The translations under genes were made by a program, and so were the position numbers. The notes under the pieces are model-generated. The model searched no databases. It worked only from the letters and a program-made list of their open reading frames with translations, and was not told the DNA's origin. Below, piece by piece: positions 5,278 to 7,496 of a stretch of 7,496 nucleotides of DNA; position 1 is the stretch's first letter; each line of letters starts with the position of its first letter. This stretch comes from JBFWVD01 sp050246915 (GTDB lineage: Bacteria > Actinomycetota > Acidimicrobiia > Acidimicrobiales > Ilumatobacteraceae): positions 1 through 7,496 of the forward strand of contig JBFWVD010000152.1 of assembly GCA_050246915.1 (NCBI GenBank). The letters are read 5' to 3'.

Positions 5278-6006
5278 TCATACGGGCAGTGCGTTGAGCG
5301 TGTAGACCCGGTACGGGCTGCGGAGTACTGGCAGCGCCACGTTGCGGACTGGCGTGCCTCCGGGTGTCCTGCCGCATTCGGAACCACCGTGTGCATGCCC
5401 GTGCACGGCCAGGTCACAGCGGGCCTCATCGATGGCTTCGGCCAGCAGCTGGCTCCCGAGGAATGCATACAGCTCCCGCTGTTCGCCGACCAGCGTGTCC
5501 GCCACCGGCGAGTAATGGGTGAGGGCGATGCGGATGTCGCAGGACATCGTGGCAAGCGCATCGAATGCCGTTCGCAGCCGCTGGGCTTCATCATGGGCGT
5601 GCGCGCTGAACGCCTTCATCTCGGGCTCACCGAAGGGTGCCACCGTGGCTGTTGCGAACCCGCCGCCAAAGCCCTTTGCGCCGGCAACGCCCAGACGCAT
5701 CTGTCCCACATCCAGTGACGCCGCGTCGCCATCGAGCATGGCGACGCCGATGTCGACAAGGACTCCGGCCACCGCGTCGGCGCTGTCGCTGTGATGATCG
5801 TGATTGCCCAGCACAGCGACGATGGGAATCGGGACGGCGCGGAGCCGTTCGGCGAGACGGCTGGCCTCGGCGACGGTGCCGTGGCGGGTGAGATCACCTG
5901 CCAGCAGCAACACGTCGGCGTGCTCCTCGATGCCAGAGAACCCGTCTCCGAGCAGATCAGATCCATCGGCGCCGATGTGGAGATCTCCGACGGCGGCGAT
6001 ACGCAT
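5278..6006 (-). CDS. Calcineurin-like metallophosphoesterase
   Basis: A 242-aa cytoplasmic protein with the complete two-metal phosphoesterase motif set: D-x-H (Asp8, His10), GD (Asp38), GNHD (67-70, Asn68/His69), His164 in LTHYSP, and GHAH (203-206). Family members cleave phosphomonoesters, phosphodiesters such as cyclic nucleotides, or nucleotide-capped substrates; the substrate here is unknown. It is the last gene of a four-gene operon. Its ATG at 6004-6006 overlaps the stop codon of the BON-like gene (TGATG), which implies translational coupling. A GTG one codon upstream is possible but unneeded. It ends 27 nt from the end of the convergent sigma gene. Pairing with an upstream nucleotidyltransferase suggests a make-and-remove relation on a nucleotide or nucleotidyl-modified target (inference). 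Confidence 0.9.
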   Translation of the reverse strand: MRIAAVGDLHIGADGSDLLGDGFSGIEEHADVLLLAGDLTRHGTVAEASRLAERLRAVPIPIVAVLGNHDHHSDSADAVAGVLVDIGVAMLDGDAASLDVGQMRLGVAGAKGFGGGFATATVAPFGEPEMKAFSAHAHDEAQRLRTAFDALATMSCDIRIALTHYSPVADTLVGEQRELYAFLGSQLLAEAIDEARCDLAVHGHAHGGSECGRTPGGTPVRNVALPVLRSPYRVYTLNALPV

Positions 6007-6284
6007 CACCGCGGGCTGGCCTCGACGCCGGGAGTGCCGATCACCATCACCGTGGTCTCATCTCGGACGCTCTTCGTGACCCCATGATTGCGCAGCTCGT
6101 CGCAGACCACGGCGAGGATGTCGCGCTGTTGCTCGGCAGCACCGACGGTGCCGCGAATGCAGATGATGTCGCTCGTCGGATCGTGGATGACCCGCACCCC
6201 GAGTTCGGCGAGCCGATCATCGAGCGCAAGCGCTTCGCGTACGTGCAGGAGTGCGTGTGCGACCACCCCGTGTTCGTCATGCAT
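6006..6284 (-). CDS. Small BON-like domain protein
   Basis: A 92-aa protein with no signal peptide or membrane segment. Its pattern of a helix (REALALDDRLAE), strand (VRVIHDPTSDIICIRGTV), helix (AEQQRDILAVVCDELRNHG) and strand (VTKSVRDETTVMV) resembles a BON domain. BON domains are small alpha/beta modules that bind lipids or other ligands and occur in stress proteins such as OsmY. The GTV-x-AAEQQRD stretch is the most BON-like part. The start ATG overlaps the stop of the nucleotidyltransferase gene by 8 nt, and the stop overlaps the start of the phosphoesterase gene, so it is tightly embedded in the operon. The BON assignment is moderate; the role is unknown. Confidence 0.7.
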   Translation of the reverse strand: MHDEHGVVAHALLHVREALALDDRLAELGVRVIHDPTSDIICIRGTVGAAEQQRDILAVVCDELRNHGVTKSVRDETTVMVIGTPGVEASPR

Positions 6285-6903
6285 GGCGTGACCTGATCGG
6301 TGCCCCCAGGACCGGCGTGAGCAACGAGGCATGACCGGATCGCGGCTCTTCGTCGTGCCAGATGCCCAGTTCCTGGACGAGCACGAAGAACGAGCGCGCG
6401 AAGGGACTCGAGTCGGATCGAGCCCGAAGGCAACCCCAATTGACTTGCTCCCGGAGCGCCCGTGCGATCTCCAGTGCTGGGGCGAAATCCAGATGATGTT
6501 CGGTGAGCGAGAGCAGCTTGCTCACCAGGAGATCCTCGACGGTCATGACCGGCATCGTGAGCGCGTGCACACTCATCACATCGCAACGGGCCAGTAGTCG
6601 GTCGTCGACGACGAGCCCAGACGGACGGTGGATGAGGTCGATGAGAACGTCGCCGTCGTACGCTTTCACGAGCCAGCCCTCTGGCGGTATCTCGGTGCGG
6701 AAGCCGATCTCCTCGAGCGCGGCGAGCGCACGGTCGCAATCGTCCTGGCGGATGATGAGGTCGATGTCCTTCTCCGTCGGCGGACCCCCGCGTGCCCATG
6801 CCGCCAACCCACCGGCGAGAGCGAAGGGCACCTGAGCGTCGCGCAACGCGGCCGCGGTGCGCTTCAACGTCATGAGGATGTGCTCAGCCTGTCCGACCGT
6901 CAT
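6277..6903 (-). CDS. Nucleotidyltransferase (pol-beta fold, AbiEii/MNT-like)
   Basis: A 208-aa protein with the nucleotidyltransferase signature: the GG of LAGGLAAWARGG (Gly31, Gly32), the metal-binding pair Asp46-x-Asp48 in TEKDIDLII, and a third acidic residue, Asp89, in DVLIDLIH. Family members transfer a nucleotide from NTP to RNA, protein or small molecules. Solo members of this type are common in actinobacteria, and related ones act as AbiEii or MNT toxins or antitoxins. No HEPN or AbiEi-type partner is seen next to it, only a 55-aa protein upstream. The region after 130 (KLLSLTEHHLDFAPALEIARAL) is helical, as is usual for the family. The ATG at 6903 follows the stop of the small upstream gene by 6 nt and has only a weak GGGG site, so coupling is likely. 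The target is unknown. Confidence 0.83.
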   Translation of the reverse strand: MTVGQAEHILMTLKRTAAALRDAQVPFALAGGLAAWARGGPPTEKDIDLIIRQDDCDRALAALEEIGFRTEIPPEGWLVKAYDGDVLIDLIHRPSGLVVDDRLLARCDVMSVHALTMPVMTVEDLLVSKLLSLTEHHLDFAPALEIARALREQVNWGCLRARSDSSPFARSFFVLVQELGIWHDEEPRSGHASLLTPVLGAPIRSRHA

Positions 6904-6909
6904 CGTCCA

Positions 6910-7077
6910 TCACCCCGCATCGAGCCAGGCGCACAGCAGCTCGAGCTCAGCCGACATGGAGAACGATCGCTGGAATTGTCCTCGAAACGGAATGCCGTCG
7001 GCGTCGACACGTTCGCCGGTGCTCGGTGCCAAGAGCCATCGCGGCGGGTACGTTGCGTTGCGATCCTCGTCGATCAT
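6910..7077 (-). CDS. 55-aa protein of unknown function, first gene of the operon
   Basis: A short gene encoding a 55-aa soluble protein (starts MIDEDRNATYPPRWLLAPST, ends with a helix around SAELELLCAWLDAG). Its support is positional. A perfect AAGGAG (7084-7089) lies 6 nt before the ATG, a SigF-type promoter lies 68 nt upstream, and the stop is 6 nt before the nucleotidyltransferase start in the same direction. There is no signal peptide, membrane segment or Cys cluster, and I recognise no family. As the leading partner of a nucleotidyltransferase it could be an adaptor, substrate or antitoxin-like regulator; this is inference. Confidence 0.72.
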   Translation of the reverse strand: MIDEDRNATYPPRWLLAPSTGERVDADGIPFRGQFQRSFSMSAELELLCAWLDAG

Positions 7078-7144
7078 GACCCGCTCCTTGCGTCGCGCCC
7101 CGTAGATGCCGGCGAGTGGGGGAGCGCTCGACGACGATGTCGCA

Positions 7145-7170
7145 CTACCCCATTGGTCTCTGGAGCAAAC
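7145..7170 (-). promoter_or_regulatory. SigB/SigF-type promoter of the nucleotidyltransferase/phosphoesterase operon
   Basis: The minus strand has GTTT (7167-7170), a 16-nt spacer and GGGTAG (7145-7150). Transcription would begin near 7137-7139 and leave a leader of about 60 nt before the 55-aa gene, which has its own ribosome-binding site. No other promoter is evident inside the tightly packed operon, so all four genes are probably under this one. Confidence 0.8.
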
Positions 7171-7274
7171 CGAGATCTCATTCGGGTGACGGTGCGCGTC
7201 AGGCCGTCGTGTTCGACGGGAAGCCCCCGTCGCGTACGGCGCAGATCGAGCGCGATGCGGCGCTGCGAGGTTCG

Positions 7275-7300
7275 GACTAGCCGGGCGGTCGGACGGGTAG
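7275..7300 (+). promoter_or_regulatory. Weak SigB-type promoter candidate before the CsbD-family gene
   Basis: GGGTAG at 7295-7300 is a good -10 box on the plus strand, 71 nt before the start codon. At the proper distance (16 nt) only GACT is found, which fits the loose Streptomyces SigB form GNNT but not GTTT. A GTTC at 7270-7273 is 21 nt away, which is too far. CsbD of Bacillus is SigB-controlled, which makes the site plausible but unproven. Confidence 0.3.
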
Positions 7301-7371
7301 CAGAAGATCAGCGATGCAGCGACGCATCGAGCGGATCACGTCATCCGATGACCACGTCGAAGGAGAACATC

Positions 7372-7496
7372 ATGGGTGAGCGCATGGATGAAGCCAAGGG
7401 ACGCATGAAGGAAGCGGCTGGAAAGCTCGCCGACGATCCAGAGCTGGAGCGGCGAGGCAAGGAAGATCGTATGGCGGGCAAGTTGAAGGGTGCGGT
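7372..7496 (+). CDS. CsbD-family stress protein (partial, runs off the right edge)
   Basis: The first 41 codons of a CsbD-like gene are present, and the end lies outside the window. The small, charged helical sequence (MGERMDEAKGRMKEAAGKLA, then DDPELERRGKEDRMAGKLKG) matches the CsbD family: proteins of about 60-70 residues, strongly induced by general stress in many bacteria, with unknown biochemical function. The start is clear, with AAGGAG at 7360-7365 six nt before the ATG. An in-frame ATG at 7253-7255 would add about 40 unrelated residues and is rejected. Its presence beside a SigB/SigF-type sigma gene fits a stress cluster. Confidence 0.9.
   Translation, partial: MGERMDEAKGRMKEAAGKLADDPELERRGKEDRMAGKLKGA

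Larger units (their letters stand above)
7078..7371. other. Divergent intergenic region between the nucleotidyltransferase operon and csbD-like gene
   Basis: This 294-nt stretch holds the leftward ribosome-binding site (7084-7089) and SigF-type promoter (7145-7170), and the rightward ribosome-binding site of the CsbD-family gene (7360-7365) with a weak GGGTAG promoter candidate. I see no RNA gene, terminator or further coding sequence between 7171 and 7270. Confidence 0.6.

Noticed and set aside
6277..7077. Toxin-antitoxin module formed by the 55-aa protein and the nucleotidyltransferase
   Set aside because: No HEPN, AbiEi or recognised antitoxin motif is visible in the small protein, and the operon continues into a BON-like protein and a phosphoesterase. 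It remains possible but is not supported enough to call.
7253..7371. N-terminal extension of the CsbD-family protein from the in-frame ATG at 7253
   Set aside because: The extension has no ribosome-binding site, would cross the promoter candidate and is unlike CsbD proteins. AAGGAG at 7360 fixes the start at 7372.

Overview
The window is GC-rich bacterial DNA, most likely from an actinomycete and probably the class Acidimicrobiia. The evidence is the high G+C at wobble positions, a RsbW/SigF-style anti-sigma/sigma pair, GTTT...GGGTAC/G promoters, and a secreted protein built from the GYWL-x-DGG-x-FTFGD-x-FFGS repeats that are common in that class. The taxon is an inference from gene content. 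No rRNA, tRNA, CRISPR array or insertion sequence is visible.

Layout, left to right. (1) 1-115: a short intergenic stretch with a leftward stress-type promoter serving a gene outside the window. (2) 116-876, minus strand: a hemerythrin-domain protein followed by a small Rho-N-like ('plasmid stabilization' type) protein, apparently one operon. (3) 1004-2542, plus strand: a secreted beta-propeller-like repeat protein fused to an alpha/beta-hydrolase domain. (4) 2478-3816, minus strand: a four-helix membrane protein and a PAP2/Aur1-like membrane phosphatase/transferase. The PAP2 gene overlaps the hydrolase gene tail-to-tail by 65 nt. (5) 3957-5250, plus strand: an RsbW-like anti-sigma factor and a SigB/SigF-family sigma factor. 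(6) 5278-7077, minus strand: a compact four-gene operon of a 55-aa protein, a nucleotidyltransferase, a BON-like protein and a calcineurin-like phosphoesterase. (7) 7372 to the right edge: the start of a CsbD-family stress protein.

The unifying signal is a SigB/SigF-type promoter. Five perfect copies of GTTT-N15/16-GGGTA(C/G) occur: 48-73 minus, 936-960 minus, 969-994 plus, 3920-3945 plus and 7145-7170 minus. A sixth copy at 3863-3888 minus has one deviation (GGGAAC). Each lies just upstream of a transcription unit, and one lies upstream of the anti-sigma/sigma operon itself. The window therefore reads as an autoregulated general-stress sigma factor surrounded by its own regulon: iron/oxygen-binding hemerythrin, membrane lipid enzyme, secreted hydrolase, nucleotidyltransferase/phosphoesterase operon and perhaps CsbD.

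The most unusual single protein is the anti-sigma factor. The ATP-binding N-box of its RsbW-like fold lacks the expected Asn and carries a C-x-C-C-x2-C cluster, and the DxGxG box is missing. This suggests control by something other than the usual kinase cycle, possibly redox state or metal. All functional statements rest on motif reading by eye, with no database search.
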